A stretch of 45,660 bases of DNA from Gloeomargarita sp. SKYB120 (GTDB taxonomy: Bacteria; Cyanobacteriota; Cyanobacteriia; Gloeomargaritales; Gloeomargaritaceae), in assembly GCA_025062155.1 (NCBI GenBank), contig JANXAM010000020.1:1-45660 (forward strand), given 5' to 3'. Below the pieces are notes generated by a model that saw only the letters and a list, made by a program, of their open reading frames with translations, was not told where the DNA came from and searched no databases. Position numbers and translations under genes: made by a program. Below are positions 35,983 through 43,321 of this stretch, piece by piece. The first letter of the stretch is position 1; every line of letters starts with the position of its first letter.

Positions 35983-36537
35983 ATGACCAAAGTCCTGGCT
36001 TTCGTCCTGGCACTGGTGCTGTGGTGTGTGTGGGCACCTGCAGCCCAGGCGGATGTCGCCGGCTTGACCCCCTGTCGGGAATCGGCGGCGTTTCAGCAAC
36101 GATTGCAGAATGAAGTAGCTACACAGGAGGCGCGTTTGGCGTTGTACGCAGCGGGGAGTCCGCAGGCGCAGGCGATTGAGCGGCGGATTGCCCAAACCAA
36201 GGCCCGCTTCGAGCGCTACGCTGCCCAAGGCTTGTTGTGTGGGGAGGACGGTCTCCCGCATTTGATTGTCGATGGGCGCTGGTCGCACGCGGCGGAATTC
36301 ACTCTGCCAGGGTTGCTGTTTCTGTACATGGCTGGGTGGATTGGCTGGGCTGGACGAGCCTATTTGATCGCCATCCGGTCGTCAAAGGAACCCACTGAGA
36401 AGGAGGTCGTTCTGGATGTGCCGCTAGCCATCCGCTGTATGTTGTCGGGCTTCAGCTGGCCGGTGATGGCGTTCCGGGAGTTAACCACGGGGCAATTAAC
36501 CGTGCCGGATGCGGAAATTTCTGTTTCTCCGCGCTAG
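35983..36537 (+). CDS. psaF: photosystem I subunit III (PsaF), plastid-like form
   Basis: PsaF lies at the lumenal side of PSI and, in plastids, docks plastocyanin or cytochrome c6. The 184-residue precursor has a signal peptide (cut after APAAQA, residue 23), LTPCRES with Cys31, [17 protein letters not shown], the membrane helix [19 protein letters not shown], and a typical AEISVSPR end. Between AFQ and RFERY it has about 36 residues (38-74), against about 19 in the cyanobacterial PsaF sequences I remember. The extra part resembles the helix-loop-helix of plastid PsaF, though with few lysines. GAGAGG lies 8 nt upstream of the ATG, and TATAGT near 35909 may be the -10 box. Confidence 0.95.
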   Translation: MTKVLAFVLALVLWCVWAPAAQADVAGLTPCRESAAFQQRLQNEVATQEARLALYAAGSPQAQAIERRIAQTKARFERYAAQGLLCGEDGLPHLIVDGRWSHAAEFTLPGLLFLYMAGWIGWAGRAYLIAIRSSKEPTEKEVVLDVPLAIRCMLSGFSWPVMAFRELTTGQLTVPDAEISVSPR

Positions 36538-36550
36538 TGAGGTGGTTACC

Positions 36551-36676
36551 ATGCAGGACTTGCAACGGTATCTTTCGACGGCGCCGGTGCTACTGGCGAT
36601 TTGGCTGTTCATCACAGCGGGCCTTTTGATTGAAATCAACCGGTTCTATCCCGATGCGTTGGCTTTTCCCTTTTAG
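36551..36676 (+). CDS. psaJ: photosystem I subunit IX (PsaJ)
   Basis: This small membrane protein of 41 residues reads [18 protein letters not shown], then one transmembrane helix and the family ending [13 protein letters not shown]. PsaJ packs against PsaF at the PSI periphery and holds chlorophylls and carotenoids. GAGGTGG precedes the ATG. It lies 13 nt after the psaF stop and 15 nt before psaL, so the three genes are one transcription unit ending in a clear terminator. Confidence 0.95.
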   Translation: MQDLQRYLSTAPVLLAIWLFITAGLLIEINRFYPDALAFPF

Positions 36677-36691
36677 TTTGGAGGTGGACCC

Positions 36692-37162
36692 ATGAGTGAG
36701 GAATTTGTGCGGCCCTGGCGGGGCGACCCGATGCAAGGGCATTTGGAAACGCCGGTGAGCGCGGGTTTGGGCATGGCGCTTATCAACAATTTGCCGGCCT
36801 ATCGCCCTGGCCTGGAACCCTCGCGGCGGGGGCTGGAAATCGGTATGGCCCATGGCTACTTTCTGGTCGGTCCATTTTACAAGCTGGGTCCGCTGCGGGA
36901 TTCGGAGTATGCCCTAGCAGCAGGCGTGATGGCCGCCCTGGGAGTAGTGCTGATTGCGACGGTGTGTCTGTCGCTCTACGGCAGTGTGTCTTTTGATAAA
37001 CCGACACCGGGGGGGACAACCGACCAACTGCAGACGGCGGAAGGCTGGAGCAGCTTTACTGGCGGGTTTCTCATCGGTGGCGCTGGGGGAGTTGCTTTTG
37101 CCGGCGTGCTCCTGTTTTTCTTGCCAGTCTTGCAGGGGATTGGCAACAACCTGTTTAACTAA
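36692..37162 (+). CDS. psaL: photosystem I subunit XI (PsaL)
   Basis: The 156-residue membrane protein contains NNLPAYRPGLEPSRRGLEIG and GYFLVGPFYKLGPLR (the conserved N-terminal stroma region and first helix) and two further helices ending in LPVLQGIGNNLFN. PsaL governs PSI oligomerisation into trimers or tetramers. GGAGGTGG precedes the ATG. psaI, the usual partner of psaL in trimer-forming strains, is not next to it; instead psaL closes a psaF-psaJ-psaL cluster. A terminator follows 24 nt downstream. Confidence 0.95.
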   Translation: MSEEFVRPWRGDPMQGHLETPVSAGLGMALINNLPAYRPGLEPSRRGLEIGMAHGYFLVGPFYKLGPLRDSEYALAAGVMAALGVVLIATVCLSLYGSVSFDKPTPGGTTDQLQTAEGWSSFTGGFLIGGAGGVAFAGVLLFFLPVLQGIGNNLFN

Positions 37163-37186
37163 CGCTGGCAGAGCGAGCTGTTTGCG

Positions 37187-37216
37187 GGGGGCTAACCAAG
37201 TAGCTCCCTTTTTTTT
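37187..37216 (+). terminator. rho-independent terminator of psaFJL
   Basis: GGGGGCTA pairs with TAGCTCCC (one wobble) around the loop ACCAAG and is followed by eight T residues. It lies between psaL and the convergent Uma2 gene. Confidence 0.85.
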
Positions 37217-37785
37217 CACAGGACCAACAATTCAAAAATGGCCTGGGCGGTGATGCGCCAATCCGCCAGCACGTCTAGCACGGGCAGGGCTTCATCCCCC
37301 CGTTTCAGTTCGGGAATGTCGTCGCCGGTGTAGGTCAGCACCGCCTGGCGTTCAGGCAGCACCAGCCACCCCACCTGGGCGCCGCTGGTCATAGCGACAC
37401 CAATTTTGTTCATCACCTGCAGGGGAGACTGTGCCGGCGATAGGATTTCGATGAGCCAGTCGGGAACACCGGTCACGGTATCGGCAATGGCGCCATCGGG
37501 CTGAAAGGGGATGTTGGACCAGCGCAACACCACAATGTCAGGGACGATGGATACGTCTCCAAAATTGCAGCGCAGTTCGGGGAAGGCAAAAGCTAATTTG
37601 GAGGGCTGGGCAATCTGGTTAATAGCGGAGGCCAGCCGAACTTGCAAGACGCTGTGGTGAAATTGGGGCATCGGTTTCACAACAACTTGCCCATGGATAT
37701 ATTCACTGGCGGGTTTGGTCTCGGGAAGCGCCAGGAATTCCTGCAGGGACAACCGTTGCGCCGATGCCCGTTCAGCAACCATCAC
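37216..37785 (-). CDS. Uma2 family endonuclease-like protein (DUF820)
   Basis: The 189-residue protein is a full-length Uma2: RLSLQEFLALPETKPASEYI at the N-terminus, then HGQVVVKPMP, VSIVPDIVVLRW, PDWLIEILSPAQSP and AQVGWLVLPERQAVLTY, with the conserved Asp, Glu and Asp positions of a PD-(D/E)XK-like site. Cyanobacterial genomes carry many copies; activity and targets are unknown. It converges on psaL, and the psaFJL terminator touches its stop. A decayed relative is at 8146-8353. Confidence 0.88.
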   Translation of the reverse strand: MMVAERASAQRLSLQEFLALPETKPASEYIHGQVVVKPMPQFHHSVLQVRLASAINQIAQPSKLAFAFPELRCNFGDVSIVPDIVVLRWSNIPFQPDGAIADTVTGVPDWLIEILSPAQSPLQVMNKIGVAMTSGAQVGWLVLPERQAVLTYTGDDIPELKRGDEALPVLDVLADWRITAQAIFELLVL

Positions 37786-37806
37786 TGGGCCGAATATTGC
37801 TTGCCC

Positions 37807-38217
37807 CTAATTTAACACCAGCACTTTTTGCGCGGTAAGGCGTTGCAGAGTGTAGAAAACGAGCAAGTCTAACGTGACCTTGCGCTCGTCAATCATGAAG
37901 GATTCAATGGTGCTAGGGGGTGCGCCGTAACTGCTGTAGGTGAAGGTCTTTAACCCCTGCAACGTTCCTTGGGTAAACGTGATGGTGAACTCGTGTTGCC
38001 CGTCCGCCCATCGCCCCCGCACTTGGTTTTGCTCGGGCACCCATTGCAATTCCACGTCGGTGATCCCCCTGGCGGCCATTGCTGCCTGAAGCGCTGGTAG
38101 AAAATGCTCCTGTACAAACGCGGGCAAGGGTTTCGCTTCAATGGGAGGGGCTTTGGGGGCGGCCTTTTCCTTGGCGGCGGGCTGGCCTTCCGTCGGTGGC
38201 GGCTCGGCGTTGGTCAT
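37807..38217 (-). CDS. DUF2996 domain protein
   Basis: The 136-residue protein has an acidic, Pro/Lys-rich N-terminus (PPTEGQPAAKEKAAPKAPPI) and then a compact domain with PLPAFVQEHFLPALQAAM and VRGRWADGQHEFTITF, ending in FMIDERKVTLDLLVFYTLQR. This is the DUF2996 family, conserved in cyanobacteria and plastid eukaryotes with no established role. It lies 3 nt from the MoaD-like gene on the same strand, so they share a transcript. Confidence 0.8.
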   Translation of the reverse strand: MTNAEPPPTEGQPAAKEKAAPKAPPIEAKPLPAFVQEHFLPALQAAMAARGITDVELQWVPEQNQVRGRWADGQHEFTITFTQGTLQGLKTFTYSSYGAPPSTIESFMIDERKVTLDLLVFYTLQRLTAQKVLVLN

Positions 38218-38220
38218 GAC

Positions 38221-38496
38221 TTAGCCCCCTGCAATCGCCGGTACAATGCTCACTTCATCTCCGTCCCGCAAGGGAGTCTCCCGTCCCTGGAGAAACCGGA
38301 TGTCTTCGCTATTGACAAAAATATTCACGAACCGGCGAATCTGGCCTGACTCATCGCACAGGCGGTTTTTAATCCCCGGCCACTGCCGCTCCAGCGACTC
38401 TACCAGTTCCGCCACCGAGGTCGCTTCACACTCAACCACCTCTCGGTCTTGGGTGAGTTTCTGCAAGGGCGTGGGAATCAACACCCGTACTGCCAT
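38221..38496 (-). CDS. MoaD/ThiS family sulfur-carrier-like protein
   Basis: The 91-residue protein has a beta-grasp fold pattern, with [30 protein letters not shown] and the C-terminal [10 protein letters not shown]. The terminal Gly-Gly is the site that is adenylated and thiocarboxylated in MoaD, ThiS and CysO-like carriers. Cyanobacterial members of this length often sit near amino acid synthesis genes and may serve cysteine or cofactor pathways. It is upstream of, and nearly abutting, the DUF2996 gene. Confidence 0.85.
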   Translation of the reverse strand: MAVRVLIPTPLQKLTQDREVVECEATSVAELVESLERQWPGIKNRLCDESGQIRRFVNIFVNSEDIRFLQGRETPLRDGDEVSIVPAIAGG

Positions 38497-38545
38497 AGGC
38501 GCTGCTCCTATTCAATCCCCATGTCGTACTATGGTATCGCCCGCG

Positions 38546-39610
38546 CTAGACCTTGGCAACCACCTTTTCCGGTAGGGTTGGGCTGGGCATCCGCAAACTA
38601 TCGGCCACGCTTTTGAGGGAAGCCGCCACCGGCACCGCAATGAACACCCCCAGCAGTCCCGCCAGTTTCGCCCCCAGCAACAACGACAAGATAATCCACA
38701 CTGGATTGAGGCCCACCACGTCCCCCAGAATCCGCGGCGCAATCAAATGCTCGTTCAACTGGGCCAACAGCAGGGCCGTCGCCAAGACTTTCAGTCCCAA
38801 CCAGGCATTCTGCAGCGACAGCAAGAAACTAATCACGACGATAGAAACCGCACCGCCAAAGGGCACCAGGCTGGCTAGACCAATAATCAACCCGAACAGC
38901 AACGCCAGCGGCACCTGCAGCACCACAAACGCCAGGGTCATCAAACTGCCCAGCACCACGCCAATGGTGGCTTGGCCTAGGAAATAGTTGTAGAAATTGC
39001 GGTGTAAAGACTCCCGCACCAGGGACCCCAGCCGCTCCGGCAGCCAGGAAAACAACCCCGTCCACAACCGCTCCCCGTATAAGACCAGATACAAAGTCAG
39101 CACCAACGTCAGGATCACATCCACCGCCCAACTGACCGTATCCACTGCCAAGCCCAGCACTCGGGCCGTCACCGTTTTGAGCTGCCGGGAAATGCTGGTG
39201 GTCAACTGGTCGGCCAGACCGCTCAAGTCCAAATTCAACTGGTGCGCCTGCGCCCACTGTTCTAAGCTCTCGAGCTGGGCAGTTCCCGAGGCCAACCAAT
39301 TCGGCAAGCGCACGACCAGTTCATTCACCTGCTTGATCACCACCGGCACCAGGGTAATCCCCGCCACCGTCAGACCACTGACCGCCGCCAGCAAGACGAC
39401 CAGCACCGCCCAGGAGCGTCGCATCCCCCACGACTGCAACAACTCGATGGGGTAGTTCAGCAAAAAGGACAACACCGTGGCAATCACCAGGATATTCACT
39501 AGAGGTTGCAGGTAATTGACCGCCGTCAACAGTAGCCAGCCGTTGAGCACCACCAGCGGCAAGGCCAGTCCCCAGGTCAACCAGGGCGGTAATGAGCCAG
39601 CTATGCGCAT
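38546..39610 (-). CDS. AI-2E family transporter
   Basis: The 354-residue membrane protein has about eight hydrophobic segments. The C-terminal half carries the family pattern: FYNYFLGQATIGVVLGSLM, ALLFGLIIGLASLVPFGGAV and LNPVWIILSLLLGAKLAGLLG. A cytosolic loop (about 70-140) precedes it. Proposed substrates range from autoinducer-2 to Na+/H+; none can be assigned. The ATG at 39610 is chosen over GTG at 39619 because GGAG lies 8 nt upstream of it. The gene begins inside the last codons of the dus gene. Confidence 0.88.
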   Translation of the reverse strand: MRIAGSLPPWLTWGLALPLVVLNGWLLLTAVNYLQPLVNILVIATVLSFLLNYPIELLQSWGMRRSWAVLVVLLAAVSGLTVAGITLVPVVIKQVNELVVRLPNWLASGTAQLESLEQWAQAHQLNLDLSGLADQLTTSISRQLKTVTARVLGLAVDTVSWAVDVILTLVLTLYLVLYGERLWTGLFSWLPERLGSLVRESLHRNFYNYFLGQATIGVVLGSLMTLAFVVLQVPLALLFGLIIGLASLVPFGGAVSIVVISFLLSLQNAWLGLKVLATALLLAQLNEHLIAPRILGDVVGLNPVWIILSLLLGAKLAGLLGVFIAVPVAASLKSVADSLRMPSPTLPEKVVAKV

Positions 39611-40635
39611 TGGGGCCACTCCTGTGCCTGCAAACGCTCCAGCGTGCGGTCAATCAGGGCCAAGCCTTCGTCCAAGGTCTCAAAGCGACTCGCCGCTTCC
39701 CGAAATTGAGCGGCACCGGGAAACTCCCGTGCATACCAGGCCAAGTGCTTGCGCGCCTGCCGTAACCCGGTTTCCCCCTTGTACTCCCACAGAGCCAACA
39801 AATGCTCACGGGCGCAGGTCAGGCGTTGCACAGGGGTAGGAGGGGGCAAGACTTCACCGGTGCGGAAAAAGTGGTCAATTTCCCCCACCAAAAACGGATA
39901 CCCGAGCGTCCCCCGCGAACACATGACGCCATCCGCGCCAGTCATTTCTAGGCACGCCACCGCCGCTGCAATCGAAAAAATATCGCCATTGGCAATCACG
40001 GGAATCTGGACCACTTGCTTGACGCGGCCAATCCACTCCCAGCGGGCAGGACCGTTGTACCCCTGGGCGCGTGTCCGGGCATGGACAGTGATCAATTGCG
40101 CTCCCGCCTGCTCCATCCGCTGGGCAAATTCCACGATGTTAATTTCCTGGTCGTTCCAACCAATGCGGGTTTTGACCGTCACTGGCACGGGGGCGACCGC
40201 CTGCACCACCGAGCGCACAATCGCTTCCGCCAGTTCTGGTTGCCGCAACAGGGAGGAACCGCCGCCATTTTTGGTGATTTTATTCACCGGGCAGCCCATG
40301 TTGATATCCACAACGTCCGCGCCTTCCGCCACGGCCCGCTCAGCAGCAGCAGCTAAAAAATCAGGGCGACAGTCGAAGAGCTGAATCCCCACCGGGTGCT
40401 CGCCGGGGTCGAGTTCCATGATCCGGGGCAATTGCCGCATGTAGTGCAACCCCGTGGCGCTGACCATTTCGGTGTACATCAGCGAGTAGGGGGCAAAACG
40501 CCGCACCAACCGGCGAAACACCAAATCCGTCACTCCCGCCAAGGGGGATTGGAACACCCGACTATGAACCTGCAACGGTCCAATTTGCAGGGGCGTGCGC
40601 ATTCGCTCTTGCAGCGCCGGACTCAGAGTTGGCAT
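39601..40635 (-). CDS. tRNA-dihydrouridine synthase (Dus)
   Basis: The 344-residue flavoenzyme reduces uridines in the tRNA D-loop. Features are FQSPLAGVTDLVFRRLVRR, MYTEMVSATGL, DINMGCPVNKITKNGGGSSL (with the catalytic Cys in GCP), VTVKTRIGW, ITVHARTRAQGYNGPARWE and IPVIANGDI. The start is set at 40635 (MPTLSPALQERMRTPLQIG), which agrees with cyanobacterial homologues. An ATG 13 codons upstream is overlapped by a TATAAT -10 box and would lie at or before the transcription start. The AI-2E gene overlaps its 3' end by 10 nt. Confidence 0.9.
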   Translation of the reverse strand: MPTLSPALQERMRTPLQIGPLQVHSRVFQSPLAGVTDLVFRRLVRRFAPYSLMYTEMVSATGLHYMRQLPRIMELDPGEHPVGIQLFDCRPDFLAAAAERAVAEGADVVDINMGCPVNKITKNGGGSSLLRQPELAEAIVRSVVQAVAPVPVTVKTRIGWNDQEINIVEFAQRMEQAGAQLITVHARTRAQGYNGPARWEWIGRVKQVVQIPVIANGDIFSIAAAVACLEMTGADGVMCSRGTLGYPFLVGEIDHFFRTGEVLPPPTPVQRLTCAREHLLALWEYKGETGLRQARKHLAWYAREFPGAAQFREAASRFETLDEGLALIDRTLERLQAQEWPQCA

Positions 40636-40672
40636 GGTGGGTGTAAATATTGTGCAGGCGGTGGTGTCTTCC

Positions 40673-40678
40673 ATTATA
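40673..40678 (-). promoter_or_regulatory. candidate -10 box (TATAAT) for the dus gene
   Basis: A perfect TATAAT on the minus strand lies between the phosphatase gene stop (40684) and the dus start. No clear -35 element is visible; the expected region reads CGATTG. If real, transcription would start near 40666, making the ATG at 40635 the start codon. Confidence 0.4.
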
Positions 40679-40683
40679 GGAAG

Positions 40684-41784
40684 CTAGCGAAAACACAATC
40701 GTAGCAGGCACAAATCATCCGGCCAATGCTCGCCGACGCGGGGGATATGGGACAAAAGGGAAGCAGTATCTTTCCCCGTCGCCAGCCATTGCACTAGGGC
40801 TTCCCGTCCCCACAACTGACCGCTTGGCGGGAGAGGAATCTCGTAGGCCCCGTCGCTAAACAGGTACAGGCAGCTACCCGGGGTTAGCACCTGCTGGTAT
40901 TCGCGGTAGTCCACGTCCGGAAACATTCCCACTGCTAAACCCTGGCCTGGCAGCGTCTGGACCTGCCCGTCTTCCCACAGCACTGCCGCCGGGTGACCGG
41001 CGCTGGCGTAGGTCAATTGCCGCGTTTGCCGGTCATACACCCCGTACCATGCCGTGAAGTACTTGTCCTTGTGCTGCTCCATCGGAAAAAGACGGTTTAA
41101 CCGGGCCAGCACCGTCGCCGGCTGATGTAAATCCCCGATGGAACCCGAGCGCAGGAGATTCAACACCGAGACTGATAACAAGGCAGCACCCACCCCATGT
41201 CCCGCCACATCCACCACGTAGAACACCAACCGCTGTTCATCCAGGTCGAAGTAGTCAAAGCAATCGCCCCCCAGCTCGGTGGAGGGTTGATAGACCCAAT
41301 CGGCGGTGACGTCGCCCGTCTGGCGAGGCGCTGGCAGCAGGGAACGTACGTAGGCCGCCGCTTCAGCCAGCTCGTCCTCCAGGCGTTTTTTTTGGTTTTG
41401 CAGGTCCTGGTTCAACTGGTAGAGCCGCAGTCCGGCCCGCACCCGCGCCTGCAACTCACTGGCGTCAATGGGTTTGACCAGGAAATCGTCGGCGCCCGTA
41501 TCCAGCCCCTGCACCCGGTCAGCCACTTGGTCCCGCGAAGTAAGCAGGATGAAAAACGTGGTTGCCAGGGCGGGGGTTTGCCGCACCCGCTGGCAGACCT
41601 CCAACCCGTTGAGACCCGGCATCATCCAGTCGCAGATCACCAGAGCCGGTTGCCAACGTTGCACCAGCTCCCACCCCTGCAACCCGTCGGCAGCGACCGT
41701 CACTTCATAGCCCTGCTGCTTGAGACTGTGTTGCAGCATCAGGCGCATGGTGGGGTCGTCATCGATGACCAAAACTTTTGCCAT
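40684..41784 (-). CDS. response regulator with PP2C/SpoIIE-type phosphatase output
   Basis: The 366-residue protein has a receiver domain, residues 1-120 (KVLVIDDDPTMR, phosphoacceptor Asp52 in VICDWMMPG, LTSRD, and Lys in FLVKPID). A coiled linker (about 130-160, NQKKRLEDELAEAA) leads to a PPM/SpoIIE phosphatase domain with GGDCFDYFDL, YVVDVAGHGVGAALLS and SDGAYE. Such RsbU/SpoIIE-like proteins dephosphorylate anti-anti-sigma factors in partner-switching cascades. The start ATG at 41784 is the conserved receiver start; 15 further codons upstream are open. It diverges from an RsbW-like ATPase gene 26 nt away. Confidence 0.92.
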   Translation of the reverse strand: MAKVLVIDDDPTMRLMLQHSLKQQGYEVTVAADGLQGWELVQRWQPALVICDWMMPGLNGLEVCQRVRQTPALATTFFILLTSRDQVADRVQGLDTGADDFLVKPIDASELQARVRAGLRLYQLNQDLQNQKKRLEDELAEAAAYVRSLLPAPRQTGDVTADWVYQPSTELGGDCFDYFDLDEQRLVFYVVDVAGHGVGAALLSVSVLNLLRSGSIGDLHQPATVLARLNRLFPMEQHKDKYFTAWYGVYDRQTRQLTYASAGHPAAVLWEDGQVQTLPGQGLAVGMFPDVDYREYQQVLTPGSCLYLFSDGAYEIPLPPSGQLWGREALVQWLATGKDTASLLSHIPRVGEHWPDDLCLLRLCFR

Positions 41785-41810
41785 AGAATCAAAGATAACG
41801 GAATTCCAGG

Positions 41811-42290
41811 GTGCTCTTGACGCCTGCATCGCCGGATGCGCATTCTTATCCTGCAGCGCTCCGAATGGGTCGGCTGGTGGTTCCCTCCGACATTGGGGCG
41901 TTGACCCAGGTGCTAGATTGGTTTGGCCAGTTCAATCAACCACCCTTGACTTACGAAATCTGGTGGTTCTGTCAACTGGTGTTGGACGAAGGTTTCACGA
42001 ACGCGGTGCGCCACGCCCACCGGGGCCTGCCCGCGACCACGCCCATTACGGTAGAGGTGCAGGTGTTTCCCGAAGCGATTGAGATGCGGATTTGGGACCA
42101 GGGGCCGGCGTTTGACCTGCAGGCCAAGCTGGCGGAGGTAGCCCAACTGCCCCTGGATCCCGAACCCGAAGGGGGTATGGGCTTGCTGTTTCTAACCCGC
42201 TTTGCCGACGTGGTGGAGTACCAGCGGCACCAGCACCAGAATTGCCTGTTTCTGCGCAAGCAATTCCCGCCCGCGTCTTCCCAGGGTTAG
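41811..42290 (+). CDS. RsbW-like anti-sigma factor/histidine kinase-type ATPase
   Basis: The 159-residue protein is a lone GHKL ATPase of the HATPase_c_2 type: [15 protein letters not shown] (N box), [11 protein letters not shown] (G1 box) and GGMGLLF (G2 box). Proteins like this phosphorylate an anti-anti-sigma factor or bind sigma directly in partner switching. No STAS protein is adjacent. The divergent PP2C response regulator is a natural antagonist. The start is uncertain: GTG 41811 opens the frame, TTG 41817 and ATG 41865 are alternatives. The stop shares TTAG with that of ndhS. Confidence 0.85.
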   Translation: MLLTPASPDAHSYPAALRMGRLVVPSDIGALTQVLDWFGQFNQPPLTYEIWWFCQLVLDEGFTNAVRHAHRGLPATTPITVEVQVFPEAIEMRIWDQGPAFDLQAKLAEVAQLPLDPEPEGGMGLLFLTRFADVVEYQRHQHQNCLFLRKQFPPASSQG

Positions 42291-42493
42291 GGTTTGACGG
42301 TGGCATCGGCGGGGGCCAGGTCCTTGAGGTCAAAGGTCACAAGCTTGTCCCAGTTGCCCCCCTCAAAAAGCACCGCGGCCTTGCCGTCGCTAAGACGCTG
42401 CACTTGCCCCTGGAACCCGTAGTACACATCGCCGGGGTTGATCACCCGCACGGGGGCGCCGGGTAGGATGGCCGTTGGCTTGAGGTCGCTCAC
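42287..42493 (-). CDS. ndhS: NAD(P)H-quinone oxidoreductase subunit S (NdhS)
   Basis: The 68-residue protein has the SH3-like NdhS fold: [39 protein letters not shown] and [13 protein letters not shown]. NdhS sits at the ferredoxin-docking site of the photosynthetic NDH-1 complex. The open frame extends 73 codons further upstream, but the start is GTG at 42493, preceded by GGAG about 10 nt upstream; this gives the typical length. Its stop overlaps that of the RsbW-like gene. It diverges from cysE. Confidence 0.88.
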   Translation of the reverse strand: MSDLKPTAILPGAPVRVINPGDVYYGFQGQVQRLSDGKAAVLFEGGNWDKLVTFDLKDLAPADATVKP

Positions 42494-42607
42494 AGTTGTC
42501 GCACTCCAATCTTGCTCCTTCCACTGTAGGCGGAATTGTCGACGTCGGCAAGCAGGCGGCTCCCAAATCGCGTATGATGGGAAGGAAGCGCTCAACCAGG
42601 AAAGGTC

Positions 42608-43321
42608 ATGCGGGTATTGGAGACCCTGATTGCCGATTTCCAGATCATCTTTGAGCGGGACCCAGCGGCCCGCAATCCCCTGGAGGTGCTGTTGTGTTAT
42701 CCGGGATGGCATGCGGTGTTAATGTACCGGCTAGCCCACGCCCTGTACCGGTTGAAAATTCCCCTCATTCCCCGGCTGATTTCCCATATTGCTCGGTTTT
42801 TGACGGGGATCGAAATCCATCCGGGTGCCCAGATCGGCAAGGGCTTTTTCATTGACCACGGCATGGGCGTGGTGATTGGGGAGACCACTGTGATCGGGGA
42901 TTACTGTTTGCTCTACCAGGGTGTCACGCTGGGGGGGACCGGCAAGGAAAAGGGCAAACGCCACCCCACACTGGGCGACCATGTAATTGTTGGCGCTGGG
43001 GCCAAGGTCTTGGGCAATATCACGATTGGGAACCATGTGCGGATTGGGGCTGGGTCAGTAGTGCTTCGCTCGGTGCCGTCCCATTGCACGGTGGTGGGGG
43101 TGCCGGGTCGCCTGATTTGTAAAGACGCGACGGTGGAACCCCTGGAGCACGGGCGCTTGCCCGACTCGGAGGCCCAGGCCATTCGGGTGCTGGCGGATCG
43201 GATTGAAGAGCTGGAGCGGCAAGTGCAGGCGCTGCGCCAGGGTCAGACGCCCCCTGAACCCCCGATGGTAGCCGCTCAGCACAAGGCGCTGGAGGAATTT
43301 CTCGACGGGGCGGGCATTTAG
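42608..43321 (+). CDS. cysE: serine O-acetyltransferase (CysE)
   Basis: The 237-residue enzyme acetylates serine, the first step of cysteine synthesis. The N-terminal helical part ([20 protein letters not shown]) is followed by the left-handed beta-helix of hexapeptide repeats, [20 protein letters not shown], then [40 protein letters not shown] and [21 protein letters not shown] charged tail of about 40 residues extends beyond the core. The ATG at 42608 follows AGGAAAGGTC. Its stop shares TTAG with the convergent kinase gene. Confidence 0.95.
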   Translation: MRVLETLIADFQIIFERDPAARNPLEVLLCYPGWHAVLMYRLAHALYRLKIPLIPRLISHIARFLTGIEIHPGAQIGKGFFIDHGMGVVIGETTVIGDYCLLYQGVTLGGTGKEKGKRHPTLGDHVIVGAGAKVLGNITIGNHVRIGAGSVVLRSVPSHCTVVGVPGRLICKDATVEPLEHGRLPDSEAQAIRVLADRIEELERQVQALRQGQTPPEPPMVAAQHKALEEFLDGAGI

